Below, one piece after another: positions 1-9,000 of a stretch of DNA of 64,000 bases (the stretch's first letter is position 1; each line of letters starts with the position of its first letter). The translations under genes and the position numbers were made by a program. A model generated the notes under the pieces. It was not told the DNA's origin, did not search any database, and was given only the letters and a program-made list of their open reading frames with translations. The stretch covers positions 1-64,000 of the forward strand of contig NZ_BCTZ01000026.1 in assembly GCF_001591025.1 (NCBI RefSeq). Direction: 5' to 3'. This DNA is from Sphingomonas soli NBRC 100801 (GTDB lineage: Bacteria > Pseudomonadota > Alphaproteobacteria > Sphingomonadales > Sphingomonadaceae).

Positions 1-63
1 GGGGGGCCCAGCCCCAGACGGTATCGCTGGAGGCAAGCCCCCTCCGTCAGCCTGCGGCTGCCA

Positions 64-82
64 CCTCCCCCTCCGGGGGAGG
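64..82. repeat. Short GC palindrome upstream of ybeY
   Basis: Eight-base arms (cctccccc / gggggagg) flank a 3-base loop. A related element (cctccc / ggagg) lies at about 3713-3731 upstream of lnt. The rest of bases 1-93 contains no gene I can support; it is the intergenic tail of whatever lies to the left. Role unknown; it could be a dispersed repeat or part of an upstream terminator. Confidence 0.45.
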
Positions 83-93
83 ATTGTAGTCGC

Positions 94-603
94 ATGCTTG
101 ACGTCGCCGCTCTTCCCGAGGCTCCCTGGCCCGATCATGACTGGGAAGACCTTGCCATCCGCGCCGCCGAGGCCGCGGTGCGCGAGACGCCCTATGCCGA
201 GTGGATCGATCACGACGCGACGATCGAGATCGCGGTCCGCCTGACCAGCGACGCGGAAGTCCATACGCTCAACAACCAGTATCGCCACAAGGACAAGCCG
301 ACCAACGTGCTGTCCTTCCCGATGATCCAGCCCGATCTGATGGAAGCGGTCACCGCGAACAGCGACGATGGCGAGGTGCTGCTGGGCGATATCGTGCTCG
401 CCCACGGCGTCTGCGTGGCCGAGGCGGCGGAGCGCGGGATCAGCGTGGAGGACCATGCGACACACCTGATTGTCCATGGCGTGCTGCATTTGCTAGGCTA
501 TGACCATCTGGGCGACATGGAAGCCGAAGCGATGGAGGATATGGAGCGCGCCGCGCTCGCCTCGCTGGGGCTTCATGACCCCTATTTGATACGCGAGGAC
601 TGA
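94..603 (+). CDS. ybeY: Endoribonuclease YbeY, rRNA maturation factor
   Basis: Metal-dependent endoribonuclease that acts in the cytoplasm in 16S rRNA 3'-end processing and ribosome quality control. The 169-residue length is normal for the family. The zinc-binding signature HGVLHLLGYDH places the three histidines at residues 128, 132 and 138 near the C-terminus. The upstream conserved block KDKPTNVLSFP is also typical. The gene is followed nine bases later by a CorC/HlyC-type CBS protein, the usual ybeY-corC order in Proteobacteria (phoH-ybeY-corC), so phoH may lie just left of the window. Confidence 0.96.
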   Translation: MLDVAALPEAPWPDHDWEDLAIRAAEAAVRETPYAEWIDHDATIEIAVRLTSDAEVHTLNNQYRHKDKPTNVLSFPMIQPDLMEAVTANSDDGEVLLGDIVLAHGVCVAEAAERGISVEDHATHLIVHGVLHLLGYDHLGDMEAEAMEDMERAALASLGLHDPYLIRED

Positions 604-612
604 ACGAAACCC

Positions 613-1533
613 ATGCCCGAGGGCCAGAGTAGCACCGCCGACGCCGAGACCAGCGAAGGCTCCAGTAGCGGCGGGATATGGCGATCTCTTCGCGCCCTGT
701 TGTTCGGGGAAGAACAGGGCGAAACGCTGCGCGACAGGCTCGAGGACGCGATCGACGAGCATGAGGAGGATGGCGGCAAGGCGCCCGCGGGCGATCTCGC
801 CCCGATCGAGCGCCAGATGCTGCGCAACCTGCTCCATTTCGGGGAGCGCGACGCCGGCGATGTCGGGGTGCCGCGCGCGGATATCATCGCGGTCGACGAG
901 ACGACTCCCTTTGCCGAGCTGCTCCAGATCTTCGCCGAGGCCGGGCATAGCCGCCTGCCGGTTTACAAGGACGCGCTCGATACCGTCACGGGCATGATCC
1001 ACGTCAAGGACGTGTTCGCGATCCTCGCCAAGGGCGCGCCGCACCCGGAGACGCTGGCCGGGCTGATCCGCCAGCCGCTCTACGTTCCGCAATCGATGGG
1101 CGCGCTTGATCTGCTCGCGCAGATGCGCTCGACCCGCACCCATCTCGCCGTCGTGCTCGATGAATATTCGGGCACCGAAGGCCTGATCACCATCGAAGAC
1201 CTGATCGAGGAAATCGTCGGCGAGATCGAGGACGAGCATGACGAGGCGCCGGCCGCGCTGCTGGTGCCAATCGATGGCGGCGGCTGGGAGGCCGATGCCC
1301 GCGCCGAACTCGAGGATGTTGGCGAAACCGTCGACGCACGGCTGGCGGAAGTCGATGAAGACGTCGAGACCATCGGTGGACTCGCCTTCGTGCTGGCGGG
1401 GCATGTGCCTCAGAAGGGCGAATGCCTGACGCATGACAGCGGCTGGAAACTCGAGATCCTCGACGCGGATTCGCGCCGTGTCACGCGTTTGCGGCTGCAT
1501 CCCCCCGAGCAACTGGCGGAAGTCGAAGAATGA
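613..1533 (+). CDS. CorC/HlyC-family CBS-domain protein
   Basis: 306 residues with no membrane segment. An acidic N-terminal region is followed by two CBS motifs (about residues 85-150 and 155-215, including SRLPVYKD and HLAVVLDEYSGTEGLITIEDLIEEIVGEI) and a C-terminal CorC_HlyC domain (about 225-300). Proteins of this type are linked to Mg2+/Co2+ efflux or, by older annotation, to hemolysin C; the molecular role is not fixed. The stop overlaps the next start by four bases (ATGA), suggesting translational coupling. Confidence 0.9.
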   Translation: MPEGQSSTADAETSEGSSSGGIWRSLRALLFGEEQGETLRDRLEDAIDEHEEDGGKAPAGDLAPIERQMLRNLLHFGERDAGDVGVPRADIIAVDETTPFAELLQIFAEAGHSRLPVYKDALDTVTGMIHVKDVFAILAKGAPHPETLAGLIRQPLYVPQSMGALDLLAQMRSTRTHLAVVLDEYSGTEGLITIEDLIEEIVGEIEDEHDEAPAALLVPIDGGGWEADARAELEDVGETVDARLAEVDEDVETIGGLAFVLAGHVPQKGECLTHDSGWKLEILDADSRRVTRLRLHPPEQLAEVEE

Positions 1534-2939
1534 AGACCTGGCACAAGATCACCCTGGCATCTCTTGGCGTCGTCGCGGTTGCCGGTGGCGGCGTCGCCTA
1601 CTGGATGACCCGGCCCGACGTGGCACGCATAGCGGAACTCGATACCACCGGGCGCGCGCCGGTAATGACCGAGACGCGCACCCAGAATTTCCCCACTGTC
1701 AACATCGCGCAGGCAACCGGCTGGCCCGCGGGTGCCAAGCCGCAGGCCGCCACCGGCCTTCAGGTCGTTGCCTTTGCCGACAAGCTCGATCATCCGCGCT
1801 CGCTCTATCGTCTGCCCAACGGCGATGTGCTGGTGGCGGAGGCCAATTCGCCGCCGCGCGAAGGTGGCGGAATCACCGGCTGGGTGATGGGCAAAATGAT
1901 GAAGAAGGCCGGTGCGGGCGTGCCGTCGGCAAACCGCATCACCCTGCTGCGCGATACCAATGGCGATGGTGTGGCCGATCAGCGTTCCGTGCTGCTCGAT
2001 GCCGCTACCGGCCTCAATTCGCCCACCGGAATCGCACTGGTCGGCAACTGGCTTTATGTCGCCAATACCGACGCGCTGGTTCGCTACCCCTTTAAGCCGG
2101 GCGAGACGAAGATCAGTGCCAAGCCGGAGAAAATCTTCGCGCTGGCCGGCGGCGGCAATCACTGGGCACGCAACCTCGTCGCCTCGGAAGACGGAAAGAG
2201 CCTGTTCGTCGCGGTCGGATCATCGTCCAACATCGCCGAGAACGGACTGGAGGCGGAAGGCGCGATCTACGCCACCAAGGGCAGGCCGTCGCAGATGGCA
2301 AGGCTTGGCGACGCGACCAAGGGCGCACGCGCGGCGATCCTGGAGATCAACCCCGAGACCAGGACCGGGCGCGTCTTCGCATGGGGCCTGCGAAACCCCA
2401 ACGCCATGGCCTTCGAGCCCAAATCGGGCGCGCTGTGGACGGTGGTCAACGAGCGCGACATGCTGGGGTCGGACATGCCTCCGGACTATCTGACTCAGGT
2501 GGATATGGGGACATTCTACGGCTGGCCGTGGAATTACTGGGGCGGATATGTCGACAAGCGCGTGACGCCCGAGCGGCCCGATCTGCGCCAATATACCCGC
2601 CGGCCCGATTTCGGGCTGGGTGCGCATACGGCACCGCTCGGCCTCGCCTTCGCCGCCGACGCGAAGCTTGGCGGCGCTTACGCCAATGGCGCATTCATCA
2701 GCCTCCACGGATCATGGAATCGCGAGCCGGTGACGGGCTACAAGGTCGTCTTCGTGCCCTTCGGCGACAACGGCTTTCCTGCCAAGGATGCCAAGCCGAT
2801 CGATCTGCTCACCGGATTTCTCGGCAAGGACAACAAGACCGCGATGGGGCGGCCCGTGGGCGTGATCACGGATGCGACCGGCGCGCTGCTGATCGCGGAC
2901 GATGTCGGCAACACGATCTGGCGGGTGAGCACGAAATAG
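1530..2939 (+). CDS. Membrane-anchored sorbosone-type PQQ dehydrogenase
   Basis: 469 residues. A single hydrophobic stretch near residues 7-25 (TLASLGVVAVAGGGVAYWM) is a signal anchor, so the protein is probably periplasmic and tethered. The remainder is a beta-propeller of the glucose/L-sorbosone dehydrogenase superfamily, with blocks such as LDHPRSLYRLPNGDVLVAE, RNPNAMAF and a C-terminal LLIADDVGNTIWRV. Family members oxidise aldoses or sorbosone using pyrroloquinoline quinone; the substrate here is unknown. It overlaps the CorC gene by four bases although the functions look unrelated. Confidence 0.82.
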   Translation: MKTWHKITLASLGVVAVAGGGVAYWMTRPDVARIAELDTTGRAPVMTETRTQNFPTVNIAQATGWPAGAKPQAATGLQVVAFADKLDHPRSLYRLPNGDVLVAEANSPPREGGGITGWVMGKMMKKAGAGVPSANRITLLRDTNGDGVADQRSVLLDAATGLNSPTGIALVGNWLYVANTDALVRYPFKPGETKISAKPEKIFALAGGGNHWARNLVASEDGKSLFVAVGSSSNIAENGLEAEGAIYATKGRPSQMARLGDATKGARAAILEINPETRTGRVFAWGLRNPNAMAFEPKSGALWTVVNERDMLGSDMPPDYLTQVDMGTFYGWPWNYWGGYVDKRVTPERPDLRQYTRRPDFGLGAHTAPLGLAFAADAKLGGAYANGAFISLHGSWNREPVTGYKVVFVPFGDNGFPAKDAKPIDLLTGFLGKDNKTAMGRPVGVITDATGALLIADDVGNTIWRVSTK

Positions 2940-2942
2940 TCG

Positions 2943-2968
2943 GTCATCCCGGCAAAAACCGGGATGAC
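2943..2968. terminator. Palindrome between convergent genes (REP-like, likely bidirectional terminator)
   Basis: Perfect 10-base arms gtcatcccgg / ccgggatgac around the loop caaaaa, placed between the stops of the dehydrogenase (+) and the PHA-granule gene (-). The stem belongs to the same family as the elements at 35385, 36527 and 60383. No clear U-tract follows, so termination is inferred from position and stem strength. Confidence 0.6.
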
Positions 2969-2976
2969 GCGTATCG

Positions 2977-3279
2977 CTATTTCAGCAGCTTGGTGGCCCC
3001 GCCCAGCAGCTTTTCGCGGATCTTGCCCGCGAACAGCGCCAGCATCGGCGGCAGATCGACTTCGGCATGGACCTTGTCGTCGAACACCTCGAGCCGGCAG
3101 CCCAGCTTCTGCCCCATCACCGCGATGGCGAAATGCAGCGTATCGCCATCCCAGCGCTGGTCCACCGTGGCGGCGCCGGGGATAACCTCGGCGATCTTTC
3201 CGATCCCGCCGTCAAGACGCGCGCGCGCCGCCTCGCGGCCCAGCTTGTGCGGGATATCGACCTTGACCGGATCAGCCAT
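2977..3279 (-). CDS. Polyhydroxyalkanoic acid system family protein (PHA_gran_rgn type)
   Basis: 100 residues, soluble, no signal peptide. The pattern VDIPHKLGREAARARL near the start, a central hydrophobic beta segment (LHFAIAVMGQKLGCRLEV) and a C-terminal amphipathic stretch (LALFAGKIREKLLGGATKLL) fit the small PHA-granule-associated family found beside PHA genes. The molecular role is not established. It is translationally linked to the upstream VOC gene: that gene's TGA shares its A with this ATG. Other PHA genes lie at 24.3-27.1 kb. Confidence 0.75.
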   Translation of the reverse strand: MADPVKVDIPHKLGREAARARLDGGIGKIAEVIPGAATVDQRWDGDTLHFAIAVMGQKLGCRLEVFDDKVHAEVDLPPMLALFAGKIREKLLGGATKLLK

Positions 3280-3695
3280 CAGCTTGCGAACAACATTGCA
3301 TCATCGGCAAACGCCTTGAACTCCAGTGCGTTGCCGCTCGGATCGCGGAAGAACATCGTCGCCTGCTCGCCAATCTGCCCTTTGAACCGCACATGCGGCG
3401 CGATGCCGAACGGCACGCCCGCCGCTTCTATCCGCGCGGCCAGCGCGTGCCAATCGTCCATCGTCAGCACCACGCCGAAATGCGGGACCGGCACGTCATG
3501 CCCGTCCACCGCATTGCTCGTCTCCACCGGCTTCGCGGCGGGATCGAGATGCGCGACGATCTGGTGGCCGAACAGGTCGAAATCGATCCACTGATCGGAC
3601 GAGCGCCCCTCCGGGCATCCCATGATCCCGCCATAGAATGCCCGCGCGGCGGAAAGATCGTGGACGGGGAATGCGAGGTGGAAGGGGCGGAGCAT
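3279..3695 (-). CDS. VOC-family (glyoxalase-like) metalloprotein
   Basis: 138 residues from the ATG at 3695 ([14 protein letters not shown]); a longer reading from 3764 adds an unlikely leader crossing a GC palindrome. The beta-alpha-beta-beta-beta repeats of the vicinal oxygen chelate fold are visible: H6 in [14 protein letters not shown] in the middle and the C-terminal [14 protein letters not shown] motif carrying the usual metal-ligand glutamate. The family includes glyoxalases, dioxygenases and resistance proteins; the substrate cannot be told. It is divergent from lnt and coupled to the downstream PHA-granule gene. Confidence 0.82.
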   Translation of the reverse strand: MLRPFHLAFPVHDLSAARAFYGGIMGCPEGRSSDQWIDFDLFGHQIVAHLDPAAKPVETSNAVDGHDVPVPHFGVVLTMDDWHALAARIEAAGVPFGIAPHVRFKGQIGEQATMFFRDPSGNALEFKAFADDAMLFAS

Positions 3696-3750
3696 TGTTG
3701 CCGTGTAACTTATCCTCCCCCGGAGGAGGAGGATATTGTAGGCACGCCGC

Positions 3751-5292
3751 ATGCTCGCACGCATTTCCCGCTATCCCCGCACCATCGCCTTCGCTGCCGG
3801 ACTGGTTTCCGCCACGGGTTTCGCCCCGCTGAGCCTGTGGCCGCTCGCGTTGATCTGCTTCGCGGTGTTGCTCTGGCTTGTCCATCAGGCGCCCAGCCTG
3901 AAGGCCGCGCTGCTGCGCGGCTGGCTGTTCGGCGTCGGCCATTTCACGCTGGGCAATAACTGGATCCAGCACGCCTTCGATTATCAGGACAAGATGCCGC
4001 CTGCGCTCGGTTACGTCGCGGTGGTGCTGCTCGCGCTGTACCTCGCGGTCTATCCGGCAATGGCCGCGGGCCTCGCGTGGCGGTTCCGCCGCGAGACGCC
4101 CGACCTCGCTTATGTCCTCGCCGCCGCCGCCGCATGGATCGCCACCGAATATCTGCGCGGCACGATGTTCACCGGCTATCCGTGGAGCCCGCTCGGCGTC
4201 CTCTGGCTGCCGGTGCCCGGCATCGCCCAGCTAGCCGCGTGGCTCGGCACCTATGCGCTGTCGGGCATCACCCTTCTCGTCGCCGGCACGCTCCTGCTCG
4301 CCGCGCGCCGCAGCTTCGCCCCCGCCGTAATGGTCACCGCCACCTTCGCTGCCGCCGCGCTGTTCCTTCATCCCGGCGTGCCCGCGTCCGATCCCGGCCG
4401 CCCGCTGGTCCGCGTCGTCCAGCCCAATATCGATCAGCAGGTCTGGTCGCAGCCCGATGCCACGCAAAAGGTGCTCGCCAGCCTGATCTCGCTCAGCGGC
4501 GTGCCCGGCGCCGTCCCCCGTCTGGTCGTCTGGCCCGAGGGGATGGTGAATTACTATATCGAGGACGGTTATCCCGACCGCCGCTTTTACTATCAGGGCG
4601 ATCCGCGCTGGGTGCGGGGGCGCATCGCCGCGATGTTGGGCCCCAAGGACATGGCGCTGATCGGCGGCAACGCGCTGTTCTTCGACCAGCAGGGTGAGTT
4701 GAGCGGCGCGGGCAATTCGGTCTGGCCGGTCGATCCCTCGGGCATGCTCGGCACGCGCTACGACAAGGCGCATCTGGTGCCGTATGGCGAATATCTGCCG
4801 ATGCGCACCCTGCTCGGCCCGCTCGGCCTTGCCCGCCTCGTCATGGGCGATGTCGATTACGTCCCTGGCCCCGGCCCCGCCGCGATCCCCGTCCCCGGCT
4901 TCGGCAATGTCGGCGTGGCGATCTGCTACGAGATCATCTTTTCCGGATCGATCGTCGATCGCGCAAACCGCCCCGATCTGATCTTCAACCCCTCCAACGA
5001 TGCGTGGTTCGGCAGATGGGGGCCGCCCCAGCATCTGGCGCAGGCGCGGCTGCGCGCGATCGAGGAGGGGCTGCCGATCCTGCGCGCCACCCCCACCGGC
5101 ATCTCGGCGGTGATCGACGGCAAGGGCCGTCTGCTCGCCAGCGTGGCCGCCGGCCAGCAGGGCGCCGCCGAAGTGCCGCTGCCCGCTCCGCTCGCGCCCA
5201 CGCTCTTCGCGCGGCTCGGCAATCTCCTCGCGCTCGCCGCCGCGCTGGTGTTCGTCGTTTCCGCGATTGCACTGCGCCGTCGCACTCGCTAG
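3751..5292 (+). CDS. lnt: Apolipoprotein N-acyltransferase
   Basis: Inner-membrane enzyme that transfers an acyl chain from phospholipid to the N-terminal cysteine of lipoproteins, the last step of lipoprotein maturation. 513 residues, with about six membrane segments in the first 200 residues, a periplasmic nitrilase-like domain (about 215-485) and a C-terminal membrane segment. The catalytic triad is visible: Glu in WPEGMVN, Lys in [14 protein letters not shown] and Cys in VAICYEIIF. The start follows the palindrome at 3713-3731. It is separated from metK by a 72-base regulatory gap. Confidence 0.96.
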   Translation: MLARISRYPRTIAFAAGLVSATGFAPLSLWPLALICFAVLLWLVHQAPSLKAALLRGWLFGVGHFTLGNNWIQHAFDYQDKMPPALGYVAVVLLALYLAVYPAMAAGLAWRFRRETPDLAYVLAAAAAWIATEYLRGTMFTGYPWSPLGVLWLPVPGIAQLAAWLGTYALSGITLLVAGTLLLAARRSFAPAVMVTATFAAAALFLHPGVPASDPGRPLVRVVQPNIDQQVWSQPDATQKVLASLISLSGVPGAVPRLVVWPEGMVNYYIEDGYPDRRFYYQGDPRWVRGRIAAMLGPKDMALIGGNALFFDQQGELSGAGNSVWPVDPSGMLGTRYDKAHLVPYGEYLPMRTLLGPLGLARLVMGDVDYVPGPGPAAIPVPGFGNVGVAICYEIIFSGSIVDRANRPDLIFNPSNDAWFGRWGPPQHLAQARLRAIEEGLPILRATPTGISAVIDGKGRLLASVAAGQQGAAEVPLPAPLAPTLFARLGNLLALAAALVFVVSAIALRRRTR

Positions 5293-5298
5293 GGAGCA

Positions 5299-5320
5299 CA
5301 TATAAGGAAAGCTTTATATG
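5299..5320. promoter_or_regulatory. Candidate ArsR-type operator upstream of metK
   Basis: A 22-base near-perfect palindrome with arms catataa / ttatatg and centre ggaaagct. It matches at 17 of 22 positions the perfect 22-base palindrome at 33495-33516 in front of the ArsR-methyltransferase gene. Both have the core atataa..ga.a..c tttatat. Known SAH-responsive ArsR-type regulators of Proteobacteria (SahR/SamR) control metK and methionine-synthase genes, so an operator here fits. The matching is seen directly; binding is inferred. Confidence 0.65.
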
Positions 5321-5322
5321 GC

Positions 5323-5360
5323 ATGGCAACGGCCGGCTTTCCTCCCATCCGCTAGAGGAA
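5323..5360 (+). promoter_or_regulatory. Candidate metK leader RNA with ribosome-site pseudoknot (SAM/SAH-riboswitch-like)
   Basis: Four-base stem atgg (5323-5326) / ccat (5345-5348) encloses an 18-base loop containing aacggc (5328-5333) and ctttcctc (5337-5344). The loop's ttcctc (5339-5344) is complementary to the metK ribosome-binding site gaggaa (5355-5360), five bases before the ATG. This is the geometry of the SAM/SAH riboswitch class, a small hairpin whose loop pairs with the Shine-Dalgarno and carries an AACGGC-like element. The stem is short and the match to the known consensus is only partial. The loop segment gctttcct can also pair with aggaaagc at 5305-5312. Confidence 0.4.
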
Positions 5361-5364
5361 GATC

Positions 5365-6579
5365 ATGCGTTCCAACTATCTCTTCACGTCCGAATCGGTT
5401 TCGGAAGGCCATCCCGACAAGGTTTCCGACCAGATTTCCGACGCCATCGTCGATCTGTTCCTGAGCAAGGACCCCGAGGCGCGCATCGCCTGCGAGACGC
5501 TCACCACCACCCAGCTCGTCGTCCTCGCCGGTGAAATCCGCGGGCGCGGCATCATGGACGAGGCCGGCAACTGGGCGCCCGGCGTCAAGGAAGAGGTCGA
5601 GAAGACCGTCCGCGATACCGTGAAGCGAATCGGCTATGAGCAGGACGGTTTCCACTGGGAGAGCCTCCGCTTCGAGAACAATCTACATCCCCAGTCCGCG
5701 CACATCGCCCAGGGCGTCGACGCGGGCGAGAACAAGGACGAAGGCGCCGGCGACCAGGGCATAATGTTCGGTTTCGCCTGCGACGAGACCCCGGATCTGA
5801 TGCCGGCGACGCTCGATTACAGCCACAAGATCCTCGAGCAGATGGCGGCGGACCGCCATTCGGGCGCAGCCCCGTTCCTCGAGCCCGACACCAAAAGCCA
5901 GGTCACCCTGCGTTTCGAGAATGGCAAGCCGGTCGCCGCGACCGCCATCGTCGTCTCGACCCAGCACGCGCCGGGCTATGACCAGGGCGAGAAGGAAGCC
6001 GAGCTCCACGCTTATGTGAAGGGCGTGATCGCCAAGGTCCTCCCGGCCGAGCTGCTTGGTAACGAGACCGTCTATCACATCAACCCGACCGGCAGCTTCG
6101 AGATCGGTGGCCCGGACGGCGACGCCGGCCTCACCGGCCGCAAGATCATCGTCGACACCTATGGCGGTGCAGCCCCGCACGGCGGCGGCGCCTTCTCGGG
6201 CAAGGACCCGACCAAGGTCGACCGTTCGGCGGCATACATCACCCGCTACCTCGCCAAGAACATCGTCGCCGCCGGCCTCGCCAAGCGCTGCACGATCCAA
6301 CTCGCCTATGCGATCGGCGTCGCCAAGCCGCTGTCGCTCTATGTCGACACCCACGGCACCGGCACCGTCGGCGACGACAAGATCGAGGAAGCGATCGGGA
6401 AGATCGAGAAGCTCGGCGGCATGACCCCGCGCGGCATCCGCACGCATCTCGGCCTGAACAAGCCGATCTATGCGAAGACCGCGGCCTATGGTCACTTCGG
6501 CCGCAAGGCAGAGGGCGACTTCTTCCCGTGGGAGCGCACCGATCTGGTCGACGATCTCAAGGCCGCACTCGGCCTCTGA
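5365..6579 (+). CDS. metK: S-adenosylmethionine synthetase
   Basis: Makes S-adenosylmethionine from methionine and ATP in the cytoplasm. 404 residues, typical length. Signature blocks are [19 protein letters not shown] at residues 6-24, [13 protein letters not shown] and the glycine-rich [19 protein letters not shown] loop. The start is fixed by a strong aggaag ribosome site. It is preceded by a palindrome matching the operator of the ArsR regulator at 33.5 kb and by a possible leader pseudoknot. It ends before a strong shared terminator. Confidence 0.98.
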   Translation: MRSNYLFTSESVSEGHPDKVSDQISDAIVDLFLSKDPEARIACETLTTTQLVVLAGEIRGRGIMDEAGNWAPGVKEEVEKTVRDTVKRIGYEQDGFHWESLRFENNLHPQSAHIAQGVDAGENKDEGAGDQGIMFGFACDETPDLMPATLDYSHKILEQMAADRHSGAAPFLEPDTKSQVTLRFENGKPVAATAIVVSTQHAPGYDQGEKEAELHAYVKGVIAKVLPAELLGNETVYHINPTGSFEIGGPDGDAGLTGRKIIVDTYGGAAPHGGGAFSGKDPTKVDRSAAYITRYLAKNIVAAGLAKRCTIQLAYAIGVAKPLSLYVDTHGTGTVGDDKIEEAIGKIEKLGGMTPRGIRTHLGLNKPIYAKTAAYGHFGRKAEGDFFPWERTDLVDDLKAALGL

Positions 6580-6601
6580 CCTGATCGTCAGCGAACACGA
6601 T

Positions 6602-6634
6602 AAAGGGCCGGGGAAGCGACTTCCCGGCCCTTTT
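6602..6634. terminator. Bidirectional intrinsic terminator after metK
   Basis: Strong stem-loop with arms aaagggccgg-ggaag / cttcccggcccttt (one unpaired G) and loop cga, followed by T residues on the plus strand and by a complementary T run on the minus strand. It sits between metK and the convergent membrane-protein gene, so it probably serves both. Confidence 0.88.
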
Positions 6635-6643
6635 CGCTGCCCG

Positions 6644-7367
6644 CTACACCGCCAGCGCCATGATTCCGGGCGCGATCGCGCGCCAGCCTTCGCTCGATAT
6701 CAGAAAGGGCGTCGCAACGTGGATCGGGACAAGCAAAGCCGCCACCCACCAGGTCGCTGGATGAACGCGCCCCAGCGTGCGCCGGTCGTGCAACAGCAGC
6801 GCGATCAGGAATAGGTCCGCACCCAGGTTGGGCAGCAGATCGGTCCACGGCACGGCGGAGGGCAGCACGATCAGCCATCGCGACAGCGCAGGCCCGACAA
6901 GGCACAAAGCAGCGCCAAAGGTGAAGCGCCGGTGCCAGTCGGGATGCCGCGTCACCGCCGCGATGCTGGCGGTCATCAGGATCGCGAACGTCGCGATATC
7001 GACAATATTGAACAACGTGGAATCAAACGGATGCGCGTCCCCGCGCGCCATCCGCCCGCGCACCGCCGCGATCGAAATCGCCAGGCCCAGCGGCACCATC
7101 AGCGCCGACAGCGCAATCCCCGCCAACCCCCATTCGCGATGCCGCGCCGCCCGCCCCAGCGCCACCAGCCGGGTCTGCCACGCATAAAGCAGCATCCATC
7201 CGAAATAGGCGGCGGCATGCAGATGCAACATCAGGCTAAAGCTGCGCCCCCGTGGGAGCGGGCTGAAATAGGTAAAAAAAGAAACTCGCCAGCACCAACG
7301 CGAGCATCAGCAACGCGCTATTGGCAAAAAATCGCGTCCGCACGCGCAGCGTGCTTTCGTCGCCCAT
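6644..7367 (-). pseudogene. Multi-pass membrane protein of unknown function, interrupted by a one-base frameshift
   Basis: The 195-residue reading frame ending at 6644 has about six membrane segments (for example LAGIALSALMVPLGLAISI, ATFAILMTASIAAV) but begins abruptly inside the fold. The missing first segment lies upstream in another frame: MGDESTLRVRTRFF then ALLMLALVLASFFFYLF, starting at 7367. The frames join naturally (FFF-TYFSPLPRGRSFSLMLHLH) if one base is removed from the run of seven A at 7274-7280 (T on the coding strand). The joined protein of about 240 residues has the look of DUF2306-like membrane proteins, but I do not recognise a function. The frameshift may be real, a slippage site or a sequencing error. 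Confidence 0.7.
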
Positions 7368-7483
7368 CGCTTCCCCCGGCGCAACAGGTCTCACGCCTGC
7401 TACGCAGTTCAGGGTATCGCCATCCTGCGCGCCGGTCGATGCCCAACGCCGGCGCCGGGTCAACCCGAAGCCGGCGCCTTGGC

Positions 7484-8854
7484 TCAGATCACGCCCTGCG
7501 CCAGCATCGCATCGGCGACCTTCACAAAGCCCGCGATGTTCGCACCGTTGACATAACTGATGCTGCCATCAGGCCGCTCGCCGTGGGCCAGGCAGCTATT
7601 GTGGATGCCGCGCATGATTTCGAGCAGGCGCGCATCGACCTCCTCGCGGGGCCAGGACAGGCGCATCGCATTCTGGCTCATTTCCAGCCCCGATGTCGCC
7701 ACGCCACCCGCGTTGCTGGCCTTGCCCGGCCCGAACAGCACGCGCGCGGCCTCGAACGCTTCGACCGCTTCGGTGGTGGAGGGCATATTGGCACCTTCGG
7801 CCACGCAGACGGCTCCGTTTCCGATCAACACCTTGGCCGCATCGCCATCCAGTTCATTCTGCGTCGCGCAGGGCAAGGCCACGTCGCACGGCACGACCCA
7901 GGGCTTGATCCCGGCTTCGAAGCGCGAGCCAGTGCGCTCGGCATAATCGCTGACGCGCCCATAGAAATTATTCTTCACGTCCTGGAGCACCGCCAGCTTG
8001 TCGGGCGTAAAGCCGTCCGGCTCGATGATCGTACCGCTCGAATCAGACGCAGTAACGACAATTGCGCCCAGTTCCATCGCCTTTTCGATCGCATATTGCG
8101 CAACGTTGCCCGAGCCCGAGACCGCGACACGCAGCCCTTCCAGCGAGCGGCCCGAATGCAGCAGCATCTCCTGCGCGAAATATACGGTGCCATAGCCGGT
8201 CGCCTCCGGCCGGATCAGCGAGCCGCCAAAGCTGAGGCCCTTGCCGGTGAACACGCAGTCCGAGCGATTGGTGAGCTTCTTGATCATGCCGGCCATGAAG
8301 CCGACTTCGCGCGCCCCCACGCCGATATCGCCCGCGGGCACATCCGTATCCGATCCGACATGGCGGAAAAGTTCACTGGCAAATGCCTGGCAGAAGCGCA
8401 TCACTTCGCCCGGGCTCTTGCCCTTGGGATCGAAATCGCTGCCGCCCTTGCCTCCGCCCATTGGCAGCGTGGTGAGCGCGTTCTTGAAGGTCTGCTCAAA
8501 GGCCAGGAACTTGAGCACCGAGAGATCGACCGTCGGATGGAAGCGTATCCCGCCCTTGTATGGCCCGATCGCCGAACTGTGCTGGACCCGGTAGCCGCGA
8601 TTGACATGCGTATCGCCGCGATCATCCACCCAGGAGACGCGGAAGATGATCACACGCTCAGGCTCCACCAGTCGATCGAGCAGCGCATGCTCGGCATAAC
8701 GCGGATTGCGCTGCACATAGGGCCAGATGCTGTGAAGGACTTCGGTCACGGCCTGCATGAATTCGGCCTGCCCCGGATTGCGGGCAGCGATCGCCTCGAG
8801 GTGATCGTTCAAATTGGTATTGGGCAACCGCGTCTCCGTTCCTATTTTTCGCAT
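7484..8854 (-). CDS. gdhA: NADP-specific glutamate dehydrogenase
   Basis: Interconverts 2-oxoglutarate plus ammonium and glutamate in the cytoplasm. About 456 residues from the ATG at 8854; earlier starts at 8878 or 8896 are possible but add no conserved sequence. The protein follows the hexameric E. coli-type enzyme closely: SSAIGPYKGGIRFHP, the catalytic-lysine region LPMGGGKGGSDFDPKGKS, DVPAGDIGVGAREVGFM, the Rossmann motif VSGSGNVAQYA, and the C-terminus ANIAGFVKVADAMLAQGVI. It stands alone, with no nitrogen-regulation genes adjacent. Confidence 0.96.
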   Translation of the reverse strand: MRKIGTETRLPNTNLNDHLEAIAARNPGQAEFMQAVTEVLHSIWPYVQRNPRYAEHALLDRLVEPERVIIFRVSWVDDRGDTHVNRGYRVQHSSAIGPYKGGIRFHPTVDLSVLKFLAFEQTFKNALTTLPMGGGKGGSDFDPKGKSPGEVMRFCQAFASELFRHVGSDTDVPAGDIGVGAREVGFMAGMIKKLTNRSDCVFTGKGLSFGGSLIRPEATGYGTVYFAQEMLLHSGRSLEGLRVAVSGSGNVAQYAIEKAMELGAIVVTASDSSGTIIEPDGFTPDKLAVLQDVKNNFYGRVSDYAERTGSRFEAGIKPWVVPCDVALPCATQNELDGDAAKVLIGNGAVCVAEGANMPSTTEAVEAFEAARVLFGPGKASNAGGVATSGLEMSQNAMRLSWPREEVDARLLEIMRGIHNSCLAHGERPDGSISYVNGANIAGFVKVADAMLAQGVI

Positions 8855-9000
8855 GCCCCTAGAATGTGAGCAGGCCATCAAGCCAGATAATTTCATTATC
8901 GGGCGCGAACGGGATACTTTCCCACTGCGAAGCTCGGGATAAATCGCCCGCAGCCGCCCCCCGCTTGCGCTTCGCGCGGCGAACGCTACGGACCGCGACG

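Noticed and set aside
64..82. Palindrome as a Rho-independent terminator for a gene left of the window
   Set aside because: No T-tract and no visible upstream gene; kept only as a repeat of unknown role.
5299..5320. Hairpin after lnt as an intrinsic terminator
   Set aside because: No T-tract follows and the sequence matches the ArsR-type operator at 33495; an operator is the better explanation.
5293..5364. SAM-II riboswitch upstream of metK
   Set aside because: The typical SAM-II pseudoknot sequence was not found; only the SAM/SAH-like layout fits, and that only partly.
6932..8869. 645-residue plus-strand frame over gdhA and the membrane gene
   Set aside because: Antisense frame; gdhA is strongly conserved on the minus strand and this frame is rich in Arg, His and Pro.
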